A stretch of DNA of 64,000 nt from the NCBI GenBank assembly GCA_910574455.1, contig CAJSYZ010000001.1:2339424-2403423 (forward strand), written 5' to 3'. This document shows positions 1 through 12,400 of the stretch, in pieces (the stretch's first letter is position 1; every line of letters starts with the position of its first letter). The stretch comes from Trichaptum fuscoviolaceum. Lineage: Eukaryota; Basidiomycota; Agaricomycetes; Hymenochaetales; Trichaptaceae. The notes beneath the pieces are model-generated. The model saw only the letters and a list, made by a program, of their open reading frames with translations, made no database searches and was not told the DNA's origin. The position numbers and the translations under genes were made by a program.

Positions 1-1426
1 GCTGATACACACACAGATTGTTGACTTAGAATTACTTCACAAATTCATGAAGATGCCCAGTTGTTCATCTGAATTTAGTATGTGATCTCTTATTTTTATT
101 GCGCACCTCCTAACAAGTCTTTAAGATCACAACGGGCTTTCGAACCTTGTCGTTGCATGTAACAACCCGACGTCTGGCATCTGGCTTAGAAAGAGTGATG
201 AAAGTGAGTGATGTGAGCGGTTGTTACTTGTCGGAGTCTTAACATGTCTTTATTCAAGGTTCTTTACAACATGTTATTGATCAACCGAGTGTGTCCGGTC
301 TCACAGTGGTGAAAGAACTTGGCATAGCACTGTTACTGACGGAAAACGTATGGACTCACATAAACTGTGATACTTCATTGACACTAAGACCCTATGATCA
401 TGCGCAGAATCTGTATGCTTATCGTCTGGAAGAAATAGTCAAAGGTGGAAAACAATCGCGACGTTGTCTGGACGAAACGATGACGATTAATTTCTACCGG
501 ATCGGTATGCTGAGGGGTGCCTTCTTCCTCGTCCTCTCGGGTGTGCGCAAAGGGGTAAGTCGCGCGTAATTCTAGGCCTTCTGTCTTATGTAGCTGCTAA
601 CTTCATCACAGAAACTTGTGCTGCGCTTCTACGAAGCGCACCAGAGTTCCAAATCCCCCAAGGTACTTTCATTCAAAAACAAATTTGGACCCTTCAGCTT
701 TTATGCAGTGAGTTCTTAACGGGTACCCACAGGTCCCGGTGACTGAAAATACAAAATTCTAGGAGGCTGAGATGATGTACGAAGTGAAAGATGTGCAGTT
801 TCTGACAAGCAGCCTTGTCCTCGTGACAGATAATTCCCAGCTTGTGACCTTCAATAAGTTTGTTCATTCATTCCAGCCTCTAGCTTTCCTCTGACAACAA
901 TGATGCCAGCTCGACTGAATTGAGAGATAATCTCACAAACGCGAAACGGCAGTTTGTTCCGTTCGACGATGACCCACAAGTGGAGTTGGTGGATAGATGC
1001 CGCGCATCAGAACCTATTGCCGTGCACAGAACAAAGGATGATTTCGTCTTGTGTTACAAAGGTAAGAATGCATTCTCGTTGTAGTCCATGACAGAATAAC
1101 AATTGGACTTAGAATTCGCGGCCTACATCAACCTCAACGGACGCCTGGCAGCTATGACCGTTGAATGGGAAGTGGAAAATGTGCAGCGCATCATCTTCCG
1201 TCATCCATACATGTTTGTCTTTGGCTCTCGCGCGATTGAAGTGCGCCAGATCGTCACTCGTGAACTTGAGCAGCTCATACCCGTTCCTGGTCAGCTGGAG
1301 GTCTCATATGAAGCAGTTGGCAGCCCGGAATTCTACACCAACTTTGGTATCCACATCATCATGAAAACTAATTCGCTATCTGGAGATTTAGCCCCTTTCA
1401 ATCTACTTCGCATTCGCCGAATTTGA
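1..1426 (+). CDS. CNH-domain protein, 3' part (probably a Rho GEF of the Rom1/2 type)
   Basis: Partial gene entering from the left edge. Joined exons give a citron-homology (CNH) domain: a segment reading LVVACNNPTSGIWL, then VVKELGIALLLTENNLYAYRLEEIV (shown here only in part; the join removes an intron at about 352-412), then an FFLVLSGVRKG strand, and finally FAAYINLNGRLA, MTVEWEVENVQRIIF and the motif FGSRAIEVRQIVTRELEQLI, which is the usual end of a CNH beta-propeller in fungal Rho guanine-nucleotide exchange factors. The stop codon ends at 1426. Several 50-60 nt introns interrupt it. The DH and PH domains expected for a Rom2-type GEF would lie left of the window and are not visible, so another CNH protein (MAP4K- or Vps39-like) is possible. 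In the Rho GEF family the CNH domain helps place the protein in the cell-wall-integrity pathway. Confidence 0.75.
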
Positions 1427-1709
1427 ATCGTTTAGTTCAAACAAATGATGAGTTATGTACTTCTGTTACATAGTAATCAGCTTTGCCACTTGTCGACCCG
1501 TGCTCGCTTCTTGTATCGCTAACCTGTAGCTATCTTAGTTTTTGTATTGAAGACGAAAAAGCTTATTTAGAGGTCTTGTCAATATACCTTTCTCTCGCTG
1601 ACTTTTGCAGTCCGAAATCCCGCCAAAACACACCTCTGGCCAGATGTTCATCCAATATACGAATGAAAATAGAATAGATAGTGGAACAACAGAAAACAAT
1701 GAAACAGTT

Positions 1710-2918
1710 TTACTTCGGTTTCTCACCACCTTTACCATCTACATCACTCCCCGCCTTTGCAGCCTCTCCTTTGTCCGCCTTAGTCGACTTCTTGTTTTTA
1801 TCCTCCCCCTTGCCTTCCTCGAGCTCCGCTCTTCCATTGGCAGCCTTGTTGTCTACAAGGGCGTGCAAAGCAATGACAGCTCGCACAAGACTGCTTAAAT
1901 ACACAACAAGGAGTTGATCGTTTGTATTAGAGATGAAACTTTGCGTGACAGCGGGATCCTCGAGGTCAGGAAGAAGGTTGAAGACATCTTGCAAGTGATA
2001 AACAATCTGGTGATTGACAGGAAGTTTACCAGAAGCGACATCCGCTAGATACTTCTGCACGTCTGATAACCGTGATCGAAGGCCTTGCAAGGACGCTAGT
2101 TGTTCACTAACGCGTGTTGAAAGTGTGGTGGTCGTGGAGTCTTTGATGTCTCGTAAAAGGTGTTCAACGCCTATTTCTTCAGCTTCCTCCGCTTCAATCG
2201 CTGTTGGCACATGTAGGAACGTCTTTCGAGTTTCGGTTCCATCCTGTGAATGTAGCTAGTGAATAACATTCTCGCAGTGTCGATATAGATTGACGTACAT
2301 CTTTAATCTCCTCCACTGCAAAGTACGCATCTGTAGGAATCCCAACAACGTTGTGTCGCACGTCAATTATGACCATTACCGGCCGAGGGATGAATCTCTT
2401 GAACAGTTCGTTTATTTCTAAGTCAGAGGCTCGTAATTTCGGTCCTGAGTGATACCACCCGATCATCCGTTCTCGAGCTGTACTCCTCTCAGAGAAACGC
2501 CTAGTACGATATGAAGCTGCATTCTTACCGTTAACCTTTTTGAATAATTCCCACATCTGTTCGATGTAGTTATGATCGAGGAACCATGTCTTGCTATCCT
2601 TCTCGTCTTCTTCAAATGGGATACCAAAGGAATTGGCAACGTTGATGACTTTTCCGTTGTCTTGACCTAAGAGCACGCCGACAACCCGCTTATTTGAGCT
2701 CCTTGCAACAGAGCGAGCATGGTGATCGGCTACTGATAAGAGAACGAGAGGATGTACAACTGAAGGATGTTTTAATTATTCAATTTGCTTTAGGAACCCT
2801 TCGGAGCCAGTATTCACCTACAGTTGTACCCTGAAGAGCTGTAAGCTTGAATCATAGTCAGCGTCGATACACTTCTTCAGGTCAGCCTACATACCTGTTC
2901 AGTCGTAGTTGCGACCAT
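1710..2918 (-). CDS. RPN8: 26S proteasome regulatory subunit Rpn8 (PSMD7), lid, MPN domain
   Basis: Lid subunit that pairs with Rpn11 in the 26S proteasome. The joined exons start M-V-A-T-T-T-E-Q, then [18 protein letters not shown] and [14 protein letters not shown], the MPN-domain start. The region corresponding to the JAMM zinc site reads [19 protein letters not shown], with HSGP instead of the catalytic HSHP and no usable SxxD, as expected for the inactive Rpn8 and unlike Rpn11. After the MPN domain come the helical Rpn8 C-terminus ([30 protein letters not shown]) and a Lys/Glu-rich tail, about 330 residues in all. The 5' part holds two short introns. The start at 2918 gives a normal-length N-terminus, but the same frame is open upstream to an ATG at 3044 (see findings). 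It is divergent from the SDR-like gene, start codons 257 bp apart. Confidence 0.95.
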
Positions 2919-3175
2919 GTTTAAATTCTCGTTGATAATAGTTAGAGGACGAGCTTTAAGCCCACCTTGCTGCAGAGTCCAGACTGAGGTGACCGTTCTG
3001 GACGCGTAAGTACGACGCGCGTCGGGCTTGTTTGCCATCTCCATCTCGAACAAATAAGATACTGTACTGCACTCTATTTTTAGTCCGCGTACTCTCTCAC
3101 TTGCATCCTCGACTCACTCGAACGATATCTGTACTCTCGCGATAGAGCTTGCCCTTCCCTACTAAATCTGTGGCC

Positions 3176-4099
3176 ATGCTCTGGAGACTGTACCAAACGG
3201 CAGGTGTTAGCACGTACTGCCATGGTAGTGATCCTTGGGCTCTGGTCGTATTTCCTCCACAACTGGCGTCTGTTGGGAAGGCGTATGTTCACAAAGCTGC
3301 GCATGCCTATCATAAACTAACCCTTGAAATTCAATAGCATAGGCTCAGATACTGTGAAAGCCGGTTATAACTTGGTCGTCCTTTCAAAAGGCATAACATC
3401 CGATGATTATTCGAAGTCCTTGCGAACCTCATTCTCAACCATCGAGACTGACCGGCAGATTGAGATACTTACCATTGACTTAGAAAAGCACGAATCATTC
3501 GCTTCAAACCTGCACTCACTGCTGAAGGACAAAAATCTCACTCTAAGTGTGATCTGCGTTGACCCTGGACTTGCACAGACCGAACTGGCCAGCAACGATG
3601 TGTATCCGCGCCAACTCAATGACTTTGTACGGGTCCAGCAAGCCACTCTGCCCATTCTATTGCAGAACACACCGGCTGCCAATCTTGTGGTCTCCTGTCC
3701 TTCCTCAGGAACAGACTTTAGGAAAGCCATGAAAACCGAGACATATTTTGAGGTGAGGTCTTCACATTTCATGTTTGTGTTCTAAATTAAGTAGTGAGAA
3801 AATAATATTTGTAGTCATTCTGCTCTGAAATGAGCCGCAACCTTGTAAACAAGGGATGCAATGACATCCAGGTTAAAGTTATGGACTGTTATGCCGTTGC
3901 TTCTGAAGACGGAGGCGCATTGCATGGAACCTTTGTCCCTTCAGCATCAACACTGTCCACATCAATTTTGCGCAGTTCGGGCCATGGTAATCTCACTATC
4001 ATTCCGTATTGGCCTCATGAACTGTGGTCATGGGTCATCTGGTTTTTATTGCTGGTTATACCTCAGGGGCCCTTGGAGAAGCTCATGGGCTATTCATAA
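3176..4099 (+). CDS. Degenerate short-chain dehydrogenase, KAR / 17-beta-HSD12-like; possible pseudoenzyme
   Basis: Three exons (3176-3282, 3338-3752, 3815-4099) join in frame to 268 residues. The start WRLYQTAGVSTYCHGSDPWALV and the end, with TIIPYWPHELWSWVIWFLL, resemble the ER 3-ketoacyl-CoA reductase / 17-beta-hydroxysteroid dehydrogenase branch of the SDR superfamily, and the Rossmann strand GYNLVVLSKG is in place. The defining motifs are not: the TGxxxGxG loop reads V-FPPQLASVGKA, no NNAG is seen (VDPGLAQT lies roughly there), and the expected YxxxK reads YFESFC, without the lysine. The usual N-terminal membrane segment is also missing, unless an upstream exon was overlooked. The frame is open throughout and the splice sites are canonical, so it does not look like a simple decayed gene. 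A binding or scaffold role is inference. Confidence 0.6.
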
Positions 4100-4762
4100 T
4101 CTCTTCATGCTCTTGGCAAAATCGTTTTTTCAATAAGGCAGCCTTGTATCATTTATCCATCTTTTAACGTCGTCTCGGCATCCGGTATAAAGCTGCCAAA
4201 CTCCTTGCTGTCCATGTTAGCCATGTCATAATCCATCTGCTTTTTCCAAATTCCTCCCCATTGAATATCCCCTTTTTGTTACACGCTTCTGTTGAACGGG
4301 AGAATCCTATCCGCCTCTTAACTTTAAGCCCACATCACTACTACATCCGTCTCACATGATAATCGCTGAATGAGGACCTTTAGGCCATCCGAGTGTCTCT
4401 TTCCTCTCATCATCAGAAGTTGACCTGCGACACATCCATTCGCGCTCGGCGAGATTGTTCCGGAAAGTTCTTGGCAGTCATTGCAGTTCATTCATTTACC
4501 CGTGGGTCTCGCCTCGAAGACTAAACGTCTCATATGATCGTCACATTATATTGAACTACCTCGCCTTCCATCGCATACGTTTTCTTATCTCGGTTTAACG
4601 GCGGGTCTGCGAGTTGGGAATGGACGCGATTCATCTCTTTCATACGTCTTGGAGAAGACAAGCTTCGAATACTGCAGCTATAAAATGACCCAGTTCCCGT
4701 TCAACATCTCTATACGAGCATTATCGACACTCGTTTCATCCCATCCAAATCTTCTTCGCAAA
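4100..4762 (+). promoter_or_regulatory. Intergenic region with TATA box of the xylanase gene
   Basis: 663 bp without a supportable gene. A TATAAAA box lies at 4679-4685, 78 bp before the xylanase ATG at 4763, a good position for a TATA element in a regulated fungal gene. The preceding few hundred bases are C/T-rich. I did not find a convincing pair of carbon-repressor sites, so catabolite control is expected from the gene type but not shown here. Confidence 0.6.
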
Positions 4763-6697
4763 ATGAAGAGTTCTTTTTTCCCCTTCATAATTCTAGCCGT
4801 CGCTGTTCAACAGACAATGGCCGTTGCAGTCTGGGGTCAATGTGAGTATCCATAACAAGGCTCAAACACGCACGCACTTCGTCGTTAAACCAAAGGACTA
4901 TTATAGGCGGGGTAATTGACAATATTATCATCTGAGAATTCAGCATTTGACATGCCTCTCCAACAACTAGGGCATTGGCTATTCCGGTGAGTCTGTAATG
5001 ATAGTCTTTCTAGCTATCTACCTGCTAATTTTTTCTGTGAAGGCAGCACTACATGCGATGCCGGATCCGCTTGCCAGTATACTAACGATTGGTACTCGCA
5101 GTGCATCCCGTTAAGTTCTGCGACTACGACGACTTCGAGGACAACAACTTCAGGCTCAAGCACGATTTCTGCGACTTCGCCATCCAGTTCACCTGGTGCT
5201 CTCAATGCTAAGTTCGTGGCCAAGGGCAAGAAATTCTGGGGTACCTGTGGCGACTCGAACACACTCAATATTGCGCAGAATGCAGCGATTATTAAGAGTG
5301 ACTTTGGTGCCTTGACTCCTGAAAACTCAATGAAGGTCAGTAGCGTCCTGTTCCAGCCTTTCAAATACCTGACAATGCCCGGCAGTGGGACGCTACTGAA
5401 CGTAAGTTTATCTCGTGATTGCTAACATGATGTGTTGACAGTCGGGGCCCTCAGCCTCACGCAATTCTTTCTCATTCTCTGGGTCGGATGCCCTTGTCAA
5501 CTTCGCCACATCAAACGGGAAATTGATTCGCGGTCATACTCTCGGCAAGTATCGTGTTCCTTTGAGGCTCTTTTCCTGTCTGACGCCTTCACTTTTGTAG
5601 TGTGGCATTCTCAGCTCCCTTCATGGGTATGCAATTTGATTGTCACTAACAAGAATGCTCACTGAACAGCTCATATGCTCCATAGGTATCAGCTATATCG
5701 GATAAGGCCACCTTGGTGAGTTGCTTACATCTCACCCTGGGTGTGTACCTGATGGCAACGTTTAATGAAGACCTCAGTCGTCCAAAATCACATCAGCAAT
5801 GTTATGGGTCGTTACAAGGGCAAGATATATGGTAAGCATTTCGGTCTTGTAATGAGCTATACGTCTAATAACCCTTTACATCAGCTGTAAGACTACTTTT
5901 TACCATTATGATTCATTTGATTTGTTGATGAAATCAGTGGGATGTTTGCAATGAAATCCTCAACGATGATGGAAGTTTGCGTTCTTCAGTGTTCTTCAAC
6001 GTCCTTGGGGAGTCATTCGTCACAATAGCATTTCAAGCTGCTCGTGCTGCAGACCCGAATGCGAGGTTGTACATTAATGACTATAAGTAAGTGCTTTTTT
6101 GAGTCTTGTAAGCTTTTCTACTGGTATTAACTGTCTCACGCAGCCTCGACAGCAACAACGCGAAAGTCCAGGGCATGGTGAATCTTGTAAAGAGGATAAA
6201 CGCCAATGGGCAGCTGATCGATGGTATTGGAACTCAGATGCACCTTGAGGTTAGGGAAATGTTAATTGGAGCGCTTACTCAAAACTGACTGAATGAACAC
6301 TCTTTCTAGGCTGGAGGTGCTGGAGGTGCACAGGCCGCTTTGACGGCCTTGGCTAGCACAGATTTAGATGTTGCCATCACGTAGGTACTCGCTTTCAAAC
6401 TTGAAGCAATATCCTACTGACAATGTTCTTTAATCACAGTGAGCTTGATATCAAAAATGCAGCTCCTTCCGACTATGACAAGGTGGTTAAGGCGTGCTTG
6501 GCCGTCTCGAAGTGCATTTCAATCACCAGCTGGGGTGTCAGTGACGCCGTGCGTTTACATTTCACTTCTTCTGTCTGTTCGAAGTTAAGTACATATATAT
6601 GCAGAACTCATGGAGATCATCAGACTCCCCCCTCCTTTTCGACACGAACTACCAACCAAAGCCAGCTTATACCCAGGTTACCAACGATTTATCCTGA
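4763..6697 (+). CDS. Secreted endo-1,4-beta-xylanase, CBM1 + GH10
   Basis: Cuts internal beta-1,4 bonds of xylan in plant cell walls, outside the cell. A signal peptide ([20 protein letters not shown]) is followed by a family 1 carbohydrate-binding module (VWGQCGGIGYSG, ending YTNDWYSQC) with its cysteines and aromatic residues, then a Ser/Thr-rich linker, then the GH10 barrel. Landmarks are [24 protein letters not shown] and WDVCNEIL, with the acid/base Glu. The nucleophile motif ITELDI is split by an intron at 6381. The end is [13 protein letters not shown]. About ten short introns split it, and the stop is at 6695-6697. Its domain order and length (about 400 residues) match basidiomycete CBM1-GH10 xylanases. 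It implies a plant-litter or wood-decay lifestyle. Confidence 0.95.
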
Positions 6698-7014
6698 ACA
6701 TCATCGTATGGGTGCTGGAGAAACTCGGGCAATCATAGGGAAGAGTTATGTAGATAGCACAGGTTCTGAGACCCATGTGTATTCAAGCTTTCCGAATCCT
6801 GTATACTTATATGAAGCATGTTTTGAACTAAAGAACTGAATGCTATCGCTTCTTATGAACGGCTACGAGTTGATATCTTCTGGGCGTCTAAGTAATCCAT
6901 GTAACCGGCGTGGGAATATTACTAGAATTCACTTCAAGTTCATGCGTGCCCGAGTCCTAACTTTGAGTTGAATCATTGCAGGTTGCTTAACCCGGCCAGT
7001 CCCTTCTCTGCTCA
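6698..7014. other. Intergenic spacer, nothing recognised
   Basis: 317 bp between the xylanase stop and the SF3B2 start, both on the + strand. It must hold the xylanase terminator and the SF3B2 promoter, but I see no clear TATA box, repeat or RNA gene. Confidence 0.5.
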
Positions 7015-9138
7015 ATGTCAACGAACGTAGCAACATTAACTGTCAATGGCCAAAATGGCATCAAGGCGAACGGAAAAATCAAGAGCAAAAATCAGCTTCG
7101 CCGTTTAAAAGCAAAAGCAAAGAAAGTAACTGGGGCGAACGGTGAACGAGTGAGTGCTGTTTGTCATGCTCCTGGGATAGTTGTTCATGTCTGCGTGATA
7201 TCTAGGAGGAATCATCAGAACCACTAGATGTGAAGGTGAAGGAGGAGGAAAAGGTCCCTGTATCAAATGTTGAGTACGTACCAGAGTCGCTGGAGGTCAA
7301 AGACCCTGCTCTTGAAGCATTCTCCGACGTCTTTGCTCGTTTCCAGCTTCCCCCTGATGAGGCTACAGTGCGTGATCGTTATACTCATCTATACCTGTGT
7401 ATTAAATGAGGTACCATTGCTTAGGCTAAGATCTCTGAAACGACCAAGGGCGAAGTCATTTACTCTGACGATGATATGATGTCCGACGAAGGCTCGGAAG
7501 CCGGAGAGAAGAAACCACTTTCGAAGAAGAAACAACGGAAGATGAATCGACTGACAGTTGCTGAATTAAAACAGCTTGTTAAGAAGCCAGAGGTCGTAGA
7601 ATGGACTGATGTTTCTGCAGCGGATCCACGATTACTACTGCAATTGAAAAGCTACCGCAATACCGTGCCAATTCCTCAACACTGGAGTGCGAAGCGGGAT
7701 TACCTGCAAGGGAAGAGAGGTATCGAAAAACCTCCATTCCAACTACCGTCATACATCGCAGATACGGGTATTGCGACAATGCGGGATGCTGTGAAAGAGA
7801 AGGAAGCCAACATGTCGTTGAAGGCGAAGACACGAGAACGAGTTCAGCCGAAAATGGGGAAGATGGATATTGACTATCAGAAGCTACATGATGCGTTCTT
7901 CAAATTCCAGACCAAACCGCCTGTAACAGGGTTTGGGGAAATGTGGGTAGCAGGTTTGTGTACGTCTCACACAGTTCTGATTATTATTTTGTAGGTATTA
8001 CGAAGGCAAGGAATTCGAAACGTCACTCAAGGAGAAACGCCCGGGAGAGCTTTCACCGGAGCTCGTTGAAGCCTTGTCAATACCCCCTCTTGCACCCCCT
8101 CCATGGCTTATTAGCATGCAGCGCTTCGGCCCACCTCCTAGTTATCCAACATTACGAATACCGGGATTGAACGCTCCTATTCCGGAAGGGTGACTATTGC
8201 TCTAAGATGATTTATGCTTATGACTAACGCTGTATGAAGGGCTCAATGGGGTTTCCATCCTGGAGGCTGGGGCAAGCCTCCCCTCGACGAGTACAATCGC
8301 CCTCTATATGGTGATGTCTTTGGTGTACTCCCTAAAGCCAATGATACCCAGGTAAGTGTTTCAACATTTTGTTCACAGAGGGAAAACAAATGATCACAAC
8401 ATAGATGGGTGAACCTGTGGATAAAAACATATGGGGTGAACTAGAACCGGAAGAAGGTAAGCAGCATGCATTACACTTTTAGATGTGACATTAACTGTCT
8501 AACAGAGGAGGATGACGAGGAGGAAGAAGAGGACGAGGAAGAAGAAGAGGAGGAAGAGCCAGAGTCGTCTCCAATGGATGGCGTGCAAACACCATCAGGT
8601 ATGGAGACACCCTCAGGAATGACCAGTGTTGTCTCCACTGTTGCTGGAGGCTTGGAAACACCCGATTTCTTGGAGCTACGGAAAAGCCGGGAACGGCACC
8701 AAGCGGACTCATCAGATACTGGGCCCCGTTCATTATACCATGTTGTGCCTGAGAGGCAGACATCTGTTCGTGGTCTCATGGGTAGCGACAGAGCGTATGA
8801 TGTCAGTGCCGTTGCTGGTTCATCAGTGCCTGTGCTGGGTGAGGAACGTGGTACTAAGGTATGCATCACGAACTGTGTTACTGCATAGCTTGCCTGATTA
8901 TTTAACTTTACAGCGTAAGGTGAATGGTGTTGATGTATCTATTGACGCATCTGAGCTGGAGGGTATGTCAGAGGAAGGTCTTCGGCGGAAGTATGATTCT
9001 CACTCGAGGGGTAACGCTGGTGTCCCTGGAGCCGCTAACCGCGAGGACTTCTCTGATATGATTGCGAAGGAAAATGCAAAGAAAAAGCAAAAAATGGAGC
9101 GAGATGCAGGGAAGAAGGGCAAGGAGTTCAAGTTCTGA
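7015..9138 (+). CDS. CUS1: Splicing factor 3B subunit 2 (SF3B2 / SAP145, yeast Cus1)
   Basis: U2 snRNP component that helps hold the complex on the branch site during pre-mRNA splicing. The start has a basic Lys-rich segment, then the DUF382 core (KKKQRKMNRLTVAELKQLV, VVEWTDVSAADPRLLLQLK, IPQHWSAKRDYLQGKRGIEK, PPFQLPSYIADTGIATMR), then MYYEGKEFETSLKEKRPG and the PSP domain (PPPWLISMQRFGPPPSYP, LRIPGLNAPIPEGAQWGF). In the M-Y-Y join the Met codon itself is split by an intron. A run of about 25 Glu/Asp residues follows (8505-8565), then a Thr-Pro-rich part with TPSGMETPSGM and a basic C-terminus. The domain order is that of the whole family. At least six short introns are present. Confidence 0.95.
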
Positions 9139-9441
9139 TTTACTTAACATTATTCCAAGTTACTGTATAGCGACTTTTCTTCGTGCGCTTTCCTCTTATT
9201 TAGTTCGTCTCTGTCGTATATTTTGTGCACTATACATATCCATATGACTTTTGTAATTGCTCCCGCGCGCCATGTATCGGGAAGCCAGGGTCGAAGCCGG
9301 GGTCATCACGTGTACTAGTAGATGCCGCTCATACCCAGGCGAGTGATGGCGATGAGCGCCGGAGTATATGGTCTCTTGACAAACATCCTCTGCCATCTTT
9401 CCTGTATCTTTGTACGTCCAAGGGGTTTCTGACGACAAGCA

Positions 9442-12400
9442 ATGTCGCAGGCAAGGATGTAGGCTACATATTCTACGAGACGTTGAATTTTGGCCGTTGA
9501 CATTCGTTAATAGCACTTTACGTCCGCCGCCAAACGTCGAATTTGTACAAGGTGAGACTAGTTGGAGAGGCTATGTATTCTTATTTCAGATGGACTGACA
9601 AATATTCCGTTCAGGATACCCTGGTATACCCGCAAACGCACCAGAGAGGCCCCATGCAGAAGTAAAAGGAGTACGTCCTCTGAGTAACATCACATCATAG
9701 ACTTTCTCATCATCTGAATGTCCTGCACAGACAATAGAGCTTCGCCTGGGCGCTCAAGGTGTCAAAGCCAAATGGGTACGCGTTGAGCTTCGTAAAGTTG
9801 AGACTCTGCCAGGTGGAGGTCAAGCGAACACGTTCTACGACTTCGTTGGACAAAGCCCAGTCAAAGTATGGGAAGCCGAGGGTGGTGCGGATTGGTCCTG
9901 GCTACAGACTGTAAGGACAGATCAGTCTTGATGGTGCACTGCGTGTTCTGATCCGTATAATAGCAAGATTTTCCTTTCTCTATACGTATACCGGAGTCGG
10001 TGCCTCCCACAATTACCCTGGATAAGAGCGGTAAGCCCGCTCTAATTTCTCATGTGTGTGTGACATGGCTTACCCATTGTCTTCTATTGGCAGCTGGGAT
10101 AAAATATGAGCTGATTGCCACATTATGTTTGAAAGGCAAAAAGTTGGTACTGGTGTAACTCTCGTACGAACCTGTGTTAATGCTTCTTCCAGAGGACTTT
10201 TTCGGAAGGCTACGACGCCAACACTTTCGACTATGACCCCCATAATCATTGACAAGCACGAGCTGCATTCAACGTGGCCCGTTTATGCCCAGCCAGAAAG
10301 CCGTCATACGGTTGATGAACTTTTGACCTTGACTGTGGATCGCTCTAATACCTGCTACGGACCAGGTGATCGCGTCAAGGTGATGGCTGCCTTCAAGAAC
10401 GATGGCGTCACCGTTGCTTCACTACGTGCGTTTGAGTTCGTTCTGAAAGAAACCGTTATATTCCGAGCAGGTCCGCACGTATCTGGAAAGAAGGGAGCGC
10501 CTCAGGTGTACGTTTCACCAATCGGAGAACAGAAGGTTCCAGTGAATGCGACCATATATGGTGGCCAGCAGCATCGCGCAGAGTTGGGCTGCTTCGTCCC
10601 CCAGACGCACACCACTGCCACTGTCAATGCAGCGAGACATATTGATATTGCATACAGCATAACCGTCAAAGCTGTCTTAAGCAGCGGAAAACCACTTCTT
10701 TTGGAGTTTCCAGTTACTGTTTCCAATTGGCCCAGGTATATATGACCATTCTATCTAATGTTTCAGTTGCTGACAAGTTCGTAATGTCAAGGAACATGTC
10801 CGCTGAAGCTGTTAGGTATGCATGTAAAATTTCGTAAGAGAGAGCCTGATTATTAATTGATTCTATCAGACGAATTGGACCTTCCCCAAATCTTTCCTTA
10901 ATGTCGCCTGCTCAGTTTCAGGCGATGCAAATACAGAAAAGACCGCAAGAGACTATTAGTGTTTCCAGGCCGAATGCTCAACCACAGGCGGATTACAGTC
11001 AGAATTACAACACTGCTCCAGGACGAATGGGACCACCTTTACAAGTGCGACCTCATCAAATTCAGGAACGTGTAGCGCAACATGCTGGCTTGAACAGCCT
11101 TGCGAATACGAACAGTCTCCCAGCAAGGACGAACGGGGTTGTAACAGGCGCTGTGAGATCCAGTTATGATGAATTTGGCTCTCTGGCAAATGGTAACGTG
11201 CAGGCCAACGGGTACACATCTATGCAGGACGACCAAATGGGCGACACCCGACGTCATCCACTTGTTAATACGAATGCTGCTAACAGGCTTACAATAGCCA
11301 ACATGACACACGAACCAGAACCAGATACTCCCCCTGCTGAAGCTCCGCCTACGAGCAGATTCCCGACCGCAGAAGAAGAGAAGCGACGGCTTCGCAGTGC
11401 CTACAATAGCACGGGAGCGTCGGGTTCGACCTCCAATGCACAGACAAGTAAACCGGTAGCGATTCCTACACCCGTTCAACAGTCACAATCTTCAGCGCCA
11501 ACTACCTCAAGTTCTCCGTCCCGGACGCCTTGGCCTACCGCAGAGGAAGAGAAGCAGCGTCTTTTTGAGAACGCCAGACAACAGGCACTCAAAGTACAAG
11601 CACAGATGGGTGTTAATGTATCTCGGACTGTGAGTATATCCTTGCTCGTTCCAGTGTGCGCTTCTCACTTAATCTACTTAGCCATCGCAATCCCCTCGAG
11701 AGCCAGATTCTCCTGATCCTAGACCTACAACTGTACCGACTTCCTCTGCTTCTCCTGCTTCAGCTATTGCTCCAAAGCGATCAACTCCTTGGCCAACAGC
11801 TGAAGAGGAGAAAATGCGCCTCTACGATAATGCTCGGAACGTTGCTGCGAAGACTCAGGCCGAAGTGCTCGGTGAGAGAGCAAATGTCTCGATGAGTTCT
11901 TCCCCTCCGATCAGCCAATCTCCTGAAAACTCGGGTGCTACAAGCTCACGGCGACCTGGTTCGAGTGGGCAACGACGTCCGACGGAGGCGAAGTCTGCTG
12001 GAGCACAGTTATATCAACATGCTGTAGCCTCAATGAACAGGGTTTCCGTCGCTCCAGAACCCCTTCCAGCGCCTGCTAGTCCGCCTTCTTCTCCACCTGT
12101 ACCTAGTTCGCGTGGTTCTCCTTCAGCTCCACGAACCAGATTTCCGACTGCAGAGGAAGAGAAGGCTGCATTCCGTTATTACGAGGCGAAACGCGCTGTT
12201 GAACGTCATCAACAATTTGACGATTACATGCAATCGTCGGTCCCAGGGGACGATCCCATTGCCTACGACGCTTTGTACCCGGGTGCGTCGACAAGCCAGG
12301 GTCCCTCGGGCTCGTCACAAGCACGAAATTTTGTTCCGAGTTCCTCATCCCCGTCGAGAAGCAACTTTCAATCCAATGATCATCCTGTGATACCTGGACA

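Noticed and set aside
110..150. tRNA B-box-like TTTCGAACC on the minus strand
   Set aside because: The flanking bases do not form a T-stem or acceptor stem, and the stretch lies in a CNH-domain exon.
8471..8869. Open minus-strand frame with a poly-Ser run
   Set aside because: It is the antisense shadow of the Glu-rich run of SF3B2, which has clear family motifs and splice sites on the + strand.
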